A model generated the notes under the pieces. That model ran no database searches and was not told the origin of the DNA. It worked only from the letters and a program-made list of their open reading frames with translations. From contig NZ_AUJB01000001.1 of assembly GCF_000424005.1 (NCBI RefSeq), forward strand, positions 62,001 through 126,000: 64,000 nucleotides of DNA. Reading direction: 5' to 3'. This DNA comes from Pseudobutyrivibrio ruminis CF1b. Lineage in GTDB: Bacteria > Bacillota > Clostridia > Lachnospirales > Lachnospiraceae. Shown here one piece after another: positions 1 through 8,422 of this stretch. How positions within the stretch are numbered: the stretch's first letter is position 1; the number at the start of each line of letters is the position of its first letter. Position numbers and translations under genes: made by a program.

Positions 1-567
1 GAAGAGAAGGCTGGAAAGTTTTCTGAGGAAGCTGCTGTTTATGAGAAATCAAGTGATGATACTGCAGTTAAATCTGAAAAGTATTCAAAAGGCGACAGAA
101 CAGCACTTGTACAGCAATTGAAAGCTGATCAGGAAAAGATGATGAATAATCTTTTAGAGATAGTACAAAAGACTATCGCCGGTCAGGGAAGTACATTCGC
201 TATTGCTTCACAGGATGATATGTGGAAATTCCTGGCAGAGGGTAAGTTTACTGCAGACCCTGATACAATTGCCAAGGCAAAAGAAGATATTTCTGAAGAT
301 GGCTATTGGGGTGTAGAGAAAACATCTGACAGAATCCTTGAATTTGCCAAAGCTCTTTCTGGTGACGATCCTGATAAGGCAGATGAACTATTATCAGCTT
401 TCAAAAAAGGATACGAGCAGGCAACTGGCACATGGGGCAAAGATCTTCCAGATATTTCTTCTAAGACCTATGATGCAGTATTAAAGAAATTTGATGACTG
501 GAAGAATTCAGGTAAAACTCAGAATACAACAGAAGCTGCAGAAAACGCAGCAAAGACTGAAGGATAA
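1..567 (+). CDS. 3' end of an unrecognised, soluble-looking gene (partial)
   Basis: The frame is open from the first base of the window to a TAA at 565-567, so this is the C-terminal 188 codons of a gene that starts upstream; the TTG at 118 is only an internal codon. The visible part is hydrophilic, rich in Lys, Asp, Glu and Ala, predicted helical, with no membrane segment or signal peptide. A stretch around YWGVEKTSDRILEFAKAL followed by a Trp-containing segment recalls the DUF5610-type C-terminal domain, which occurs in proteins often linked to flagellar genes; this resemblance is from memory and weak. The gene ends directly before a strong bidirectional terminator. Function unknown. Confidence 0.7.
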   Translation, partial: EEKAGKFSEEAAVYEKSSDDTAVKSEKYSKGDRTALVQQLKADQEKMMNNLLEIVQKTIAGQGSTFAIASQDDMWKFLAEGKFTADPDTIAKAKEDISEDGYWGVEKTSDRILEFAKALSGDDPDKADELLSAFKKGYEQATGTWGKDLPDISSKTYDAVLKKFDDWKNSGKTQNTTEAAENAAKTEG

Positions 568-571
568 AATA

Positions 572-604
572 AAAGACTGTGGTCTACAAAAGGCCACAGT
601 CTTT
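572..604. terminator. Bidirectional intrinsic terminator
   Basis: An 11-bp perfect stem (AAAGACTGTGG at 572-582 with its complement at 594-604) has an 11-nt loop and is followed by a T run to 608. Read on the minus strand it is also followed by a T-rich stretch. It lies 4 bp after the stop of the + strand gene and 6 bp after the minus-strand acyl carrier gene, so it probably ends both convergent units. Confidence 0.9.
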
Positions 605-610
605 TTTTGA

Positions 611-847
611 TTACGCAACTTTTTCCATAATAAGTTTTACAGAATCTTCGATTGTAGAAAGACCTAATAACTCTTTCTCTGTAAACTTGATAGAAAACTG
701 CTTCTCAATCTTTGCAACAATTGCCATGATTTCAAGAGAAGCTAAATCAAGGTCATCAATTAATGAACTATCCATGCTAATTTCATCCTTTGGGATATCA
801 GCAACATCCTCGATGATATCAGCAATCTTCTCAAAAATTTCTTCCAT
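611..847 (-). CDS. Acyl carrier protein
   Basis: A 78-residue, strongly acidic four-helix carrier protein of usual ACP length. The phosphopantetheine site is Ser37 in the context DLDLASLEIM; most ACPs have D-S-L here, whereas this one has A-S-L. The ATG at 847 is chosen over an upstream TTG at 862 because GGAGG lies 8-9 nt ahead of it and the TTG would overlap that ribosome site. It is the second gene of a two-gene unit, 35 bp downstream of a membrane acyltransferase, which suggests it donates acyl groups to that enzyme rather than serving fatty-acid synthesis. The pairing is inference; the family call is firm. Confidence 0.9.
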   Translation of the reverse strand: MEEIFEKIADIIEDVADIPKDEISMDSSLIDDLDLASLEIMAIVAKIEKQFSIKFTEKELLGLSTIEDSVKLIMEKVA

Positions 848-882
848 CTTATTTTCCTCCAAATCTATTTTATAATCTCTAA

Positions 883-1962
883 TTACTTTGTAAGAGAATT
901 TTTAATACGTACAAAAATAAATGTAATGAATAAATCTACTACCAAACGGGTTGTAAGTACAATTGCAAATCCAAGCCATGGAGAGCCTTGCCATGATGAA
1001 GCGAAAACTTGCTGTATTCTTGTACCTATAGCCATATATAAAATCGAATGAATACAAAGTAAATAAAGTGAATATCTTCCTATTTTTCTGATGTTTGAAG
1101 ATATAACGCCATTAAGTGTATTCAGGTGCAGGAACCAATATATAAATAATAGTGCTGCAAGTCCGTTTACTACTATAGAAAAAGGTCCATATGTATATAC
1201 ATTATGAGCCATATAGAACTCACCTGCCATTGCCTTATGTGCAAGGATAACCGCAATTACCAAAACTATGCTTATATTTCTCTTGGCAACATTATCCTGG
1301 GATACAAAAAGCTTGTGCTTCTTTGCATAATACCCAAAACAAATATATAAAGGTGCAATGAATGATTGTGAAAGTGCACCTGGAAGAGGTCTGACGAAAG
1401 TCAATCCCCAGCCAACCAGTGAAACAACAAAAGCTGCCACAAGCAACTTCTGGCCTTCAAAATATCTAAGCAACTGGTTGGAAATAATATTTCCAAAGAA
1501 CAATGCTACCAAAAACCAAACAGGACCACAGGCTGTAAAATAAAAACCAAGATATCCAGTACCAGGGGTAATTCCAAAAAGACTTCCTAAGAACAGACTG
1601 GCAGTTTCCTTAACCACACGGATGATATCTCCATACTCGATTGCCATTGAAACGAAAGCTACGATTGAAGTCACAACAACGGTAATAAGATATGGTACTA
1701 TCAATATTTTAAATTGCTTCTTCACACATTTTGTAAATATTGTCTTTCTTAATCCATAACCACTGATTACGAACAAAGCAGGCATAGCCGCCTCTCCTAA
1801 TACAGTAATGATTCCAATTATCAAATATGTAACTACATTTAAATTGGAATACATTCCATTAAAAACTGTAGAATGCCCTAAAAGCATCATAAGCAACATA
1901 ATTCCCTTGATTAAATCAAACATTCCAAGGGTATTTTTTATTACTATTTTTTCCTTTTTCAT
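883..1962 (-). CDS. Membrane acyltransferase, acyltransferase-3 family
   Basis: A 359-residue protein with about ten hydrophobic segments spread over the whole length, typical of integral acyltransferase-3 (OafA/NodX-like) enzymes that move acetyl or other acyl groups onto sugars or cell-surface polymers. The N-terminal segment LIKGIMLLMMLLGHST carries the His expected in the family's first helix; PALFVISGYGLRK is another family-like block. The ATG at 1962 follows an AAGGAA ribosome site. It is co-oriented with the acyl carrier protein immediately downstream, an unusual partner, since many family members use acetyl-CoA. The acceptor is unknown. The capsule cluster begins only 18 kb away, but no direct link is shown. 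Confidence 0.85.
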   Translation of the reverse strand: MKKEKIVIKNTLGMFDLIKGIMLLMMLLGHSTVFNGMYSNLNVVTYLIIGIITVLGEAAMPALFVISGYGLRKTIFTKCVKKQFKILIVPYLITVVVTSIVAFVSMAIEYGDIIRVVKETASLFLGSLFGITPGTGYLGFYFTACGPVWFLVALFFGNIISNQLLRYFEGQKLLVAAFVVSLVGWGLTFVRPLPGALSQSFIAPLYICFGYYAKKHKLFVSQDNVAKRNISIVLVIAVILAHKAMAGEFYMAHNVYTYGPFSIVVNGLAALLFIYWFLHLNTLNGVISSNIRKIGRYSLYLLCIHSILYMAIGTRIQQVFASSWQGSPWLGFAIVLTTRLVVDLFITFIFVRIKNSLTK

Positions 1963-2078
1963 TATATTTATTCCTTATATTTCAGCCTAATATTTATATT
2001 GTCAAATTCCAAAAATACACATTATAAACTGTTGCTGCATTATTATATATAAATTTCAAGAGGATAACTGCACAAAAA

Positions 2079-2106
2079 TAGGCCAGTTCCTATAGGAACT
2101 GACCTA
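2079..2106 (-). terminator. Intrinsic terminator after HD-GYP gene
   Basis: A 12-bp stem with one mismatch and a TATA loop (2079-2090 with 2095-2106). On the minus strand it is followed by ATTTTTG. It sits 16 bp after the stop of the HD-GYP gene and separates it from the acyltransferase/ACP unit. Confidence 0.8.
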
Positions 2107-2122
2107 CAAATTTTATAATTCA

Positions 2123-3220
2123 CTATATACAAGCTCTGATGAATAAGTCTGTCCTTTCACGTAAGTCTACAAAAGAGCCATCATCTAACTTTACTAGAGG
2201 ACTTGATAAAGCCTTGGTATTAATCATACTGATAATTCCACGGCTTCCATCTGAGAGAAGTACGCCGGTGCTGATGTATGATTCTGCAATATTCTCCAGG
2301 AATATCTGTAGAATTTGCTGATCATATTTTGTCTTATCCTCTCGTTGGAACTGAGCAATTACTTCAAATGGGCAAATACCAGCTCTGTAGCATCTGTCAG
2401 CAGTCATAGCGTCATAAACATCTGTTATTGCCACTATCTTAGAGAATGGACTGATAAATTCTTTCGTAAGACCATATGGATAACCAGTGCCATTATTTCT
2501 CTCGTGATGCTGAAGTGCTGCCAACTTTATTCGCCTGTCAAGCTCAGCGTCCATCAGAAGATTGTAGCCAAGTAATGGATGCTCTGCCATTCTTGCAAAC
2601 TCTTCATCTGTAAGCTTATCTGTCTTGGTAAGTATGCTGTGAGGAACCAGTGATTTACCAATATCATGGTACAGACCACACATGGTAAGAACATCTAATT
2701 CTTTTTCATCTTTAATACCAATCCAACCGCCGCATACTCGGGATATGATTGCTACATTAACACAATGCTGGAATGTAGATGCATCAATCTCCTGAATATT
2801 AAGCATCATTGCCATTATTCCAAGACCCGTAGAGTGTTTTTCAAACACTGTGTGAATCTCTTGTATAATTTCGTCGTTATTAATCGGAACTTTGCGTTCA
2901 ACAAAGTCTGTAATAATCGCTTCAAGCTTATCTGTACATCTGTTATAAGCCTGTTTAAACTCTTTAAATTCTTTGCTATTTAATATTCGCCATGACTGAG
3001 TCTCTCCAATAAATTCATCAGGAGCCTCATTGTCATATTTATCAATGGCCTCTTCTTCATCCTGAATGGCAACCTGCTGGATGCCGTAGTAAGAAGCATG
3101 CAAAAGCTGCTGAGCGGTAATTGAAGTACCTACCTCAGCAAGGACCTGTCCTCGCGGACTGACAAGTTCCTCCGCAAGGATCATTCCTGGTTTAATTTCG
3201 CTTACATTGATTACTCTCAT
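2123..3220 (-). CDS. HD-GYP domain protein, putative cyclic-di-GMP phosphodiesterase
   Basis: A 365-residue cytoplasmic protein. The N-terminal ~120 residues form a regulatory part that starts MRVINVSEIKPGMILAEEL, a common lead-in of Gram-positive HD-GYP proteins. The HD-GYP domain follows, with the metal motif YHDIGKS, the HPLLGYNLL block, HHERNNGTGYP and DVYDAMTADR. The usual form of the third block is HHExxDGxGYP; here the Asp is Asn, a small deviation that may or may not affect catalysis. Established HD-GYP enzymes hydrolyse c-di-GMP, or cGAMP in some lineages. It lies 24 bp downstream of the nucleoside transporter permease in the same direction and may be co-transcribed. In this window it is the one visible second-messenger protein near a large exopolysaccharide region. 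Confidence 0.88.
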   Translation of the reverse strand: MRVINVSEIKPGMILAEELVSPRGQVLAEVGTSITAQQLLHASYYGIQQVAIQDEEEAIDKYDNEAPDEFIGETQSWRILNSKEFKEFKQAYNRCTDKLEAIITDFVERKVPINNDEIIQEIHTVFEKHSTGLGIMAMMLNIQEIDASTFQHCVNVAIISRVCGGWIGIKDEKELDVLTMCGLYHDIGKSLVPHSILTKTDKLTDEEFARMAEHPLLGYNLLMDAELDRRIKLAALQHHERNNGTGYPYGLTKEFISPFSKIVAITDVYDAMTADRCYRAGICPFEVIAQFQREDKTKYDQQILQIFLENIAESYISTGVLLSDGSRGIISMINTKALSSPLVKLDDGSFVDLRERTDLFIRACI

Positions 3221-3244
3221 AATAAACAGCCTTCCTCTAAGCTA

Positions 3245-4189
3245 TTAACGAGCTCCCTTGTCGTATGGAATACCTTCTGCCTTAGGTGCTCTAGAGTTCT
3301 GTGATGTAAATGCAAGTACGATAAGTGAAACGATGTATGGGAACATATTGTATACAGTTCCTGAAATAGGAAGTGCATGAAGGAATCCGATTCCCATGTA
3401 TACGTTTGAAAGTGAGCGGAACAATGCAAAGAGCACTGCTGACCAAGCGATACGCTCTGGCTTCCACTGACCGAAAATCATAACAGCAAGAGCAAGGAAA
3501 CCTGCACCTGCTACACCGTAATCAAAATGCCATGTTGAGTTAGCTGCTGCAATGTAGATGATACCACCAAGTCCTCCAAGGAAACCTGACATGAGAACAC
3601 CGATGTATCTCATTGCATAAACATTGATACCAACAGAATCAGCTGCTTGTGGATGCTCACCACATGCTCTGATTCTAAGTGCAAGCTTTGTCTTGTAGAA
3701 GAATACAATAGCAATTACAAGAAGAACAGCTGCAACTACGATAAACCAGCTAAGCTGGAGCTTTCCGATGTTGAACATGAAAGCATTGTGGCCTCTAACA
3801 TAATCAAGCTTTGCAGAGAAATCTGTACCACCTGAACGTGCTGTGTTGAAGCCCTTGATGATAACTGTTGCTGATGCTGTAGCAAGCATGTTAAGAGCTG
3901 TACCGATAAGTGTCTGATCAGCCTTAAAGTTGATACAAGCAACTGCAATCAAAAGTGATGAAAGCATACCAGCAACTGCTGCTGCTAAAAGTGTAAGTGC
4001 GATAATTGTAAATCTTGATGCATCTGCTGGAAGAAGAACCATTACCATAGCTCCTGCCATTGCACCAAATACCATGATACCTTCAAGACCAAGATTGATG
4101 ATACCACTTCGCTCTGAGAACATACCGCCCAAAGCTACAAGAATAAGTACTGCTGAAAAGATAAGTGTGTACTGAATTAATAATACCAT
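3245..4189 (-). CDS. Nucleoside ABC transporter permease (second subunit, NupQ/YufQ type)
   Basis: A 314-residue integral membrane protein with 8-9 hydrophobic segments and the family blocks GGMFSERSGIINLGLEG near the N terminus and RACGEHPQAADSVGIN in the cytoplasmic loop. These match the smaller permease of BMP-type ABC transporters (Bacillus NupNOPQ, guanosine/nucleoside uptake). It starts 3 bp after the stop of the other permease, so translation is probably coupled. With the lipoprotein, ATPase and larger permease upstream it completes a four-part importer; cytidine deaminase just upstream of the lipoprotein supports nucleosides as cargo. The exact base is not predictable. Confidence 0.92.
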   Translation of the reverse strand: MVLLIQYTLIFSAVLILVALGGMFSERSGIINLGLEGIMVFGAMAGAMVMVLLPADASRFTIIALTLLAAAVAGMLSSLLIAVACINFKADQTLIGTALNMLATASATVIIKGFNTARSGGTDFSAKLDYVRGHNAFMFNIGKLQLSWFIVVAAVLLVIAIVFFYKTKLALRIRACGEHPQAADSVGINVYAMRYIGVLMSGFLGGLGGIIYIAAANSTWHFDYGVAGAGFLALAVMIFGQWKPERIAWSAVLFALFRSLSNVYMGIGFLHALPISGTVYNMFPYIVSLIVLAFTSQNSRAPKAEGIPYDKGAR

Positions 4190-4192
4190 CCT

Positions 4193-5338
4193 TTACACCT
4201 CCTTTTCTTCAGCATTTTTAGCTGTATTGTCTGGCTCGGCATTGGCGTTAACCTTTACCTTGCCTGGTCTGTTAAGTATTGTTCTGAAGAATAATACGAA
4301 TCCGCAGAGGTAGATGATGATTGAAATCATAAGATCTGCAACTTGTGGATTGTAGTAGTTTGTGTTGAGGTACTGACCACCAAGTGTGATGTACTCAACG
4401 AAAAGTCCAGCAATAATTGCGCCGATTGGATGAAGACCACCAAGGAATGCAACAGCGATTCCGTTGAAGCCCATGCCTGGAACAGAAGATGCAATCTTAA
4501 AGTGCTCTACTCCTGTAAGGTAATATAAGCCTGCTGCCATACCTGCAATAGCACCTGAAATAACAAGTGTGAGAATGATGTTTCTCTTTGCATTCATACC
4601 TGCGTATTTAGCAGCTTCTTTATTGTGACCTGTAGCCTTAAGCTCATAACCAAATGTAGTCTTGTTTAAAACTACAAGGATGATAATGGCTACGATAACT
4701 GTAATTGGAATAGCAATAGTCATGTACTGGTTGCCACCAAAGAAATCCTGCATAAATCCTGGAAGAAGTCCTGCTGGATTTAAATCGCTGATTTCGTATG
4801 TCTCTGACTTACTCTGATTCATACATTTCTCGCCACCGAGAATGATGTTACAGATGTAAAGACCAATCCAGTTGAGCATGATACCTGCGATAACTTCGTT
4901 TACATTGAAGAACGCCTTAAAGCATCCTGCGATAAAGCCCCAAACAGCTCCTGCTACGATTGTTGCAAGGAGGCAAAGGCTCCAATGCCACCCAAGTGCA
5001 AGTGATGTATAAAGTGCGGCAATAATACCAACTGTATACTGACCTGCAACACCGATGTTGAAAAGACCAGCCTTGTATGCAAAGAGGATAGCCTCTGCAC
5101 AAAGGATAACTGGTACTGACTTAACTAAAAATGAGCCCATATACTTCATAAGAGTATTTGTGCTTGCGATACGATACTTGAAGAAGTTGGTAAGGATAGC
5201 TGCCATACCTTCTCCAGCGTGCTCTGCATTCATGAAGCAGAGAATGATATAACCTAAAACGATACCTAAAACTGCACACAGAATTGAAGCAAGTAATGTC
5301 TGCACTGCTGGTCGTTTAATAAAGCTTGTTTTCTCCAT
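4193..5338 (-). CDS. Nucleoside ABC transporter permease (first subunit, NupP/YufP type)
   Basis: A 381-residue membrane protein with about nine hydrophobic segments. It contains ILCAEAILFAYKAGLFNIG, the family's counterpart of the ERSGIINLG block, and ELKATGHNKEAAKYAGMN, the loop that contacts the ATPase. Its ATG overlaps the stop of the ATPase gene by one base (TAATG), a tight translational coupling. The C terminus has a short charged tail rich in Asn, Asp and Glu. It belongs to the branched-chain-amino-acid/ribose permease superfamily as used by BMP-type nucleoside transporters. Confidence 0.92.
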   Translation of the reverse strand: MEKTSFIKRPAVQTLLASILCAVLGIVLGYIILCFMNAEHAGEGMAAILTNFFKYRIASTNTLMKYMGSFLVKSVPVILCAEAILFAYKAGLFNIGVAGQYTVGIIAALYTSLALGWHWSLCLLATIVAGAVWGFIAGCFKAFFNVNEVIAGIMLNWIGLYICNIILGGEKCMNQSKSETYEISDLNPAGLLPGFMQDFFGGNQYMTIAIPITVIVAIIILVVLNKTTFGYELKATGHNKEAAKYAGMNAKRNIILTLVISGAIAGMAAGLYYLTGVEHFKIASSVPGMGFNGIAVAFLGGLHPIGAIIAGLFVEYITLGGQYLNTNYYNPQVADLMISIIIYLCGFVLFFRTILNRPGKVKVNANAEPDNTAKNAEEKEV

Positions 5339-6876
5339 TACTTAGCCTCCTTTCTGTCATCACGCTTAGCGCCTGACATGTATAATCCTAATTCCTGAAG
5401 TGTAGTAGTCTTTGGATCAACCTCACCTACTATCTCACCTTCATACATAACAAGAATTCTGTCAGAAAGGTTCATAACTTCGTCTAATTCAAGAGAAACA
5501 AGAAGAATAGCCTTACCATTGTCTCGCTCTTTTACAATTTCCTTATGAATATACTCGATAGCACCAACATCGAGACCACGTGTAGGCTGAACAGCGATAA
5601 GTAACTCGTGCTTTCTGTCCATCTCACGGGCAACGATAGCTTTCTGCTGGTTACCACCTGACATTGAACGAACGATTGTCTTTGCTCCCTGTCCTGAACG
5701 AACATCAAATGCAGATGCAAGTCTGTCTGAGTACTTTCTCATATCTGCCTTCTTGATAATACCGTTCTTTGAGAACTCAGGCTCAAAGTATCTCTGAAGA
5801 ATCATATTCTCCTCGAGAGTGTAATCAAGAACAAGACCATGCTTATGTCTGTCCTCAGGGATGTGGCTCATACCGTGTGTATTCTTATAACGGATAGATT
5901 TCTTTGTAATGTCCTCACCGCAAAGTGTAATCTTACCGCTTGAAATGTCATCAAGACCTGTAAGAGCCCCAACGAACTCTGTCTGACCGTTGCCATCGAT
6001 ACCAGCGATACAAACGATTTCTCCTGCACGAACGTTGAATGATACGTTGTGTACAGAATCATTTGAGTGAAGCTTGCTCTTTACGCAAACATTCTCAACC
6101 TTAAGAACTTCGTCCTTAGGCTGTGCCTCTGTCTTATCAACAGCGAACTTAACGTTACGTCCTACCATCATAGAAGAAAGCTCTTCCTTTGTAGTGTTTG
6201 CAACGTCAACTGTGCCGATGTACTTACCCTTTCTAAGGATAGAGCATCTGTCTGCAACTTCCATAATCTCGTTAAGCTTGTGAGTGATGAAGAGGATTGA
6301 CTTACCTTCTGCAGCAAGATCCTTCATAATCTTCATAAGCTCATCGATTTCCTGTGGTGTAAGAACAGCTGTAGGCTCATCGAAAATGAGAATATCATTA
6401 TCTCTGTAAAGCATCTTAAGGATTTCTACACGCTGCTGCATACCAACAGTAATATCCTCGATTAAAGCATCTGGATCTACCTTGAGGTTGTACTTATTTG
6501 ATAAGTCCATAACCTTCTTACGAGCCTCTGCCTTTGTGAGGAAGCCAAACTTACTAGGCTCAGAACCCAAAATAATATTGTCTAATACTGTGAAAATATC
6601 AACCAGCATGAAATGCTGATGTACCATACCAATACCAAGGTCGGTAGCGTCGTTAGGATTGTTAATCTTAACTTCCTTACCGTCTTTTTTGATAACTCCC
6701 TTTTCCGGTGTGTAAAGTCCAAATAATACACTCATAAGTGTGGACTTTCCAGCTCCGTTCTCACCGAGAAGCGCATGAATCTCGCCACGCTTTAATTGCA
6801 AAGTGATATCATCGTTTGCAATGATGCCTGGAAACTCTTTTGTAATATGCAACATCTCAATTACATAATCTTCCAT
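5338..6876 (-). CDS. Nucleoside ABC transporter ATP-binding protein, two ATPase domains (NupO/YufO type)
   Basis: A 512-residue protein with two tandem ABC domains. The first has Walker [10 protein letters not shown] near residue 40 and Walker [14 protein letters not shown]; the second has a degenerate P-loop, GIDGNGQTE, and a signature [14 protein letters not shown]. This double-domain layout is typical of ribose and BMP-type nucleoside transporters. The ATG at 6876 is preferred over a GTG at 6885 because AAAGGTG lies about 6-8 nt ahead of it. A terminator lies upstream, between this gene and the lipoprotein gene, so expression probably depends on read-through from the lipoprotein promoter. 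Confidence 0.93.
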   Translation of the reverse strand: MEDYVIEMLHITKEFPGIIANDDITLQLKRGEIHALLGENGAGKSTLMSVLFGLYTPEKGVIKKDGKEVKINNPNDATDLGIGMVHQHFMLVDIFTVLDNIILGSEPSKFGFLTKAEARKKVMDLSNKYNLKVDPDALIEDITVGMQQRVEILKMLYRDNDILIFDEPTAVLTPQEIDELMKIMKDLAAEGKSILFITHKLNEIMEVADRCSILRKGKYIGTVDVANTTKEELSSMMVGRNVKFAVDKTEAQPKDEVLKVENVCVKSKLHSNDSVHNVSFNVRAGEIVCIAGIDGNGQTEFVGALTGLDDISSGKITLCGEDITKKSIRYKNTHGMSHIPEDRHKHGLVLDYTLEENMILQRYFEPEFSKNGIIKKADMRKYSDRLASAFDVRSGQGAKTIVRSMSGGNQQKAIVAREMDRKHELLIAVQPTRGLDVGAIEYIHKEIVKERDNGKAILLVSLELDEVMNLSDRILVMYEGEIVGEVDPKTTTLQELGLYMSGAKRDDRKEAK

Positions 6877-7014
6877 CGAATACACCTTTCTAAATATAAA
6901 AAAAATTTGATGATGCCTTTCTCCCTAGAACTGCAAAACCATAGAAAACATCATTATACTTCCCTCATTGATAATAATGTTTTATATAGCTTTGAATAAA
7001 TCATTATTCTAAAA

Positions 7015-7044
7015 ATAAGGGAAGGCGATTAAACCTTCCCTTAT
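7015..7044 (-). terminator. Attenuating terminator between lipoprotein and transporter ATPase genes
   Basis: A perfect 11-bp stem, ATAAGGGAAGG at 7015-7025 with 7034-7044, and an 8-nt loop. On the minus strand it is followed by TTTTAG. No convincing promoter was seen between it and the ATPase start at 6876, so it probably lowers ATPase/permease expression relative to the binding lipoprotein, as is common for such importers. Confidence 0.75.
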
Positions 7045-7061
7045 ATTATCCAAAACGGGAA

Positions 7062-7136
7062 AGCGCACATATTTTAAATTTGCTCCGCAAATGGATGTGC
7101 GCTGTGGCAAGTCATTTTGATTCCTTGAATCAAAAT
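7062..7136 (-). repeat. Two hairpins in the 3' untranslated region of the lipoprotein gene
   Basis: Two inverted repeats lie just after the lipoprotein stop. The first pairs AGCGCACAT (7062-7070) with 7095-7103 and has an inner stem ATTTGC/GCAAAT around a 3-nt loop. The second pairs ATTTTGATTC (7114-7123) with 7127-7136 around 3 nt. Neither is followed by a T run. With the terminator next to them they form a three-hairpin 3' end that could protect the upstream mRNA; a dispersed intergenic repeat family is the other option. Confidence 0.6.
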
Positions 7137-7145
7137 AACATGCAT

Positions 7146-8324
7146 TTAGTGAATGTTATCGAACTCTGTAACCTTGATTGATGTCTTAGGCATAGCATCT
7201 GTAGAGTTGCTAACCTTAACTGTACCATCGTTCATTGAAGCAACGAGTGCCTTGTAATCATCAACAGTGAAGTTCTTCATTGTCCATGTGTCCATAGGAA
7301 GCTGAACATAGTTAAGTGAAGGATCATCTCCTGAAACGATACCAAGGTTCTCGATCTTTCCTGAGTACTTAGACCAGTTACCAGCGAAGAGATCTGTAAG
7401 TGTTGAATCAACAGTTGCAGCAAGACCCTTCATAGCTGATGTTATGCAAAGTCCTTCTACACCGTAAGCGTTCTCGATTGTACCAGACTGATCAACGTCA
7501 ACACCGATAACCTTACCATCTACCTTTGTAGCAGCCTCGCAAGCTGATGTGTAGATACCACCACCACAAGCGAATACTACTTCTGTACCATTAGAGTACC
7601 ATGTGTCCATCTGAGCTGTAACAGCATCATCACCGTAGAACTGACCACCATATACGTAGTTAACTTCTACTTCTGAAGCGTTGCCAAGCTCAACTGCTGC
7701 AGCATCAGCACCCTGAACAAAACCAAAACCATAACGGATAACAGCTGGAACAGCCATACCACCTAAGAAGCCGAGCTTCTTGTAGCCTTCCTTAACAGCT
7801 GCGTAGCCTGCCATGTAACCAGCAAGCTCTTCCTGATATGTGAATGAGCAAACATTTTCTGGAAGTGAATCCATACCAGCGCCTGAGAAGTCACCCTCAC
7901 CACAGTCAAGAGCGATGATTGTAACGTTTGGATAATCAGCAGCAACCTGTGCGATCATACCAGCGAAAAGGTAACCTGGAACAACGATTACGTTGTAACC
8001 ATCTGTAACAGCGTTCTCAAATGAAGCGACACGAGCATCATCTGAATCCTCTGTTGGCTTATAGTACTGGAAATCAACTCCGTTCTTCTCTGCAAATGCC
8101 TTTGAAGCCTCGTAAGTTGTCTGGTTGAATGACATATCTGTGATGTCACCAGAGTCTGTAATCATAGCGATCTTGTAATCGCTGCCTGCTGCATCTGCAG
8201 CCCCCTCTTCTGTTGTAGCAGTTGCATCTGAAGCTGAGTCGCTTGATGATGATGAACCACAACCAACAAACATAGTAGCTACCATTGAAGCTACAAGAAG
8301 TACGCTTAATAACTTCTTTTTCAT
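7146..8324 (-). CDS. BMP-family nucleoside-binding lipoprotein
   Basis: A 392-residue exported lipoprotein. A basic start MKKK, a hydrophobic core and the lipobox MFVGC with Cys22 mark signal peptidase II processing; a Ser/Asp/Ala/Thr-rich spacer follows. The mature part has BMP/PnrA features: YKIAMITDSGDITDMSFN at the start, then GGQFYGDDAVTAQM and the VIGVDVDQSG block. It captures nucleosides outside the membrane and passes them to the permeases encoded downstream. AGGAGG lies close ahead of the ATG. It has its own promoter right after cytidine deaminase and a terminator after it, consistent with high expression of the binding protein. Confidence 0.94.
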   Translation of the reverse strand: MKKKLLSVLLVASMVATMFVGCGSSSSSDSASDATATTEEGAADAAGSDYKIAMITDSGDITDMSFNQTTYEASKAFAEKNGVDFQYYKPTEDSDDARVASFENAVTDGYNVIVVPGYLFAGMIAQVAADYPNVTIIALDCGEGDFSGAGMDSLPENVCSFTYQEELAGYMAGYAAVKEGYKKLGFLGGMAVPAVIRYGFGFVQGADAAAVELGNASEVEVNYVYGGQFYGDDAVTAQMDTWYSNGTEVVFACGGGIYTSACEAATKVDGKVIGVDVDQSGTIENAYGVEGLCITSAMKGLAATVDSTLTDLFAGNWSKYSGKIENLGIVSGDDPSLNYVQLPMDTWTMKNFTVDDYKALVASMNDGTVKVSNSTDAMPKTSIKVTEFDNIH

Positions 8325-8374
8325 TCTTAATTCCTCCTATTAATTACGTTTCCATTTAATAATTGAAAACACCT

Positions 8375-8399
8375 ATCTAAAATTATAAATTATTTAGAT
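8375..8399. promoter_or_regulatory. Candidate repressor operator over the lipoprotein promoter
   Basis: A perfect inverted repeat ATCTAAA - 11 bp - TTTAGAT (8375-8381 and 8393-8399). It covers the -10 box of the promoter for the nucleoside-binding lipoprotein. A dyad in this place is what a dimeric repressor would use; no regulator gene lies nearby, so its identity is open. Confidence 0.5.
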
Positions 8400-8409
8400 T
8401 ATTTTGCAA
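8382..8409 (-). promoter_or_regulatory. Sigma-A-type promoter of the nucleoside transporter
   Basis: On the minus strand, -35 TTGCAA (8404-8409), a 16-bp spacer and a consensus -10 TATAAT (8382-8387). It lies in the short gap between the cytidine deaminase stop and the lipoprotein start. Confidence 0.65.
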
Positions 8410-8422
8410 GGAATTTACTCTA

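Noticed and set aside
579-875. 98-codon + strand open frame
   Set aside because: It lies antisense to the acyl carrier protein, whose motifs and ribosome site are clear, and crosses the terminator.
1963-2078. Promoter for the acyltransferase/ACP pair (TTGACA near 1995-2000)
   Set aside because: The best -10 match gives a 19-bp spacer; other pairings are poor, so no position is asserted.
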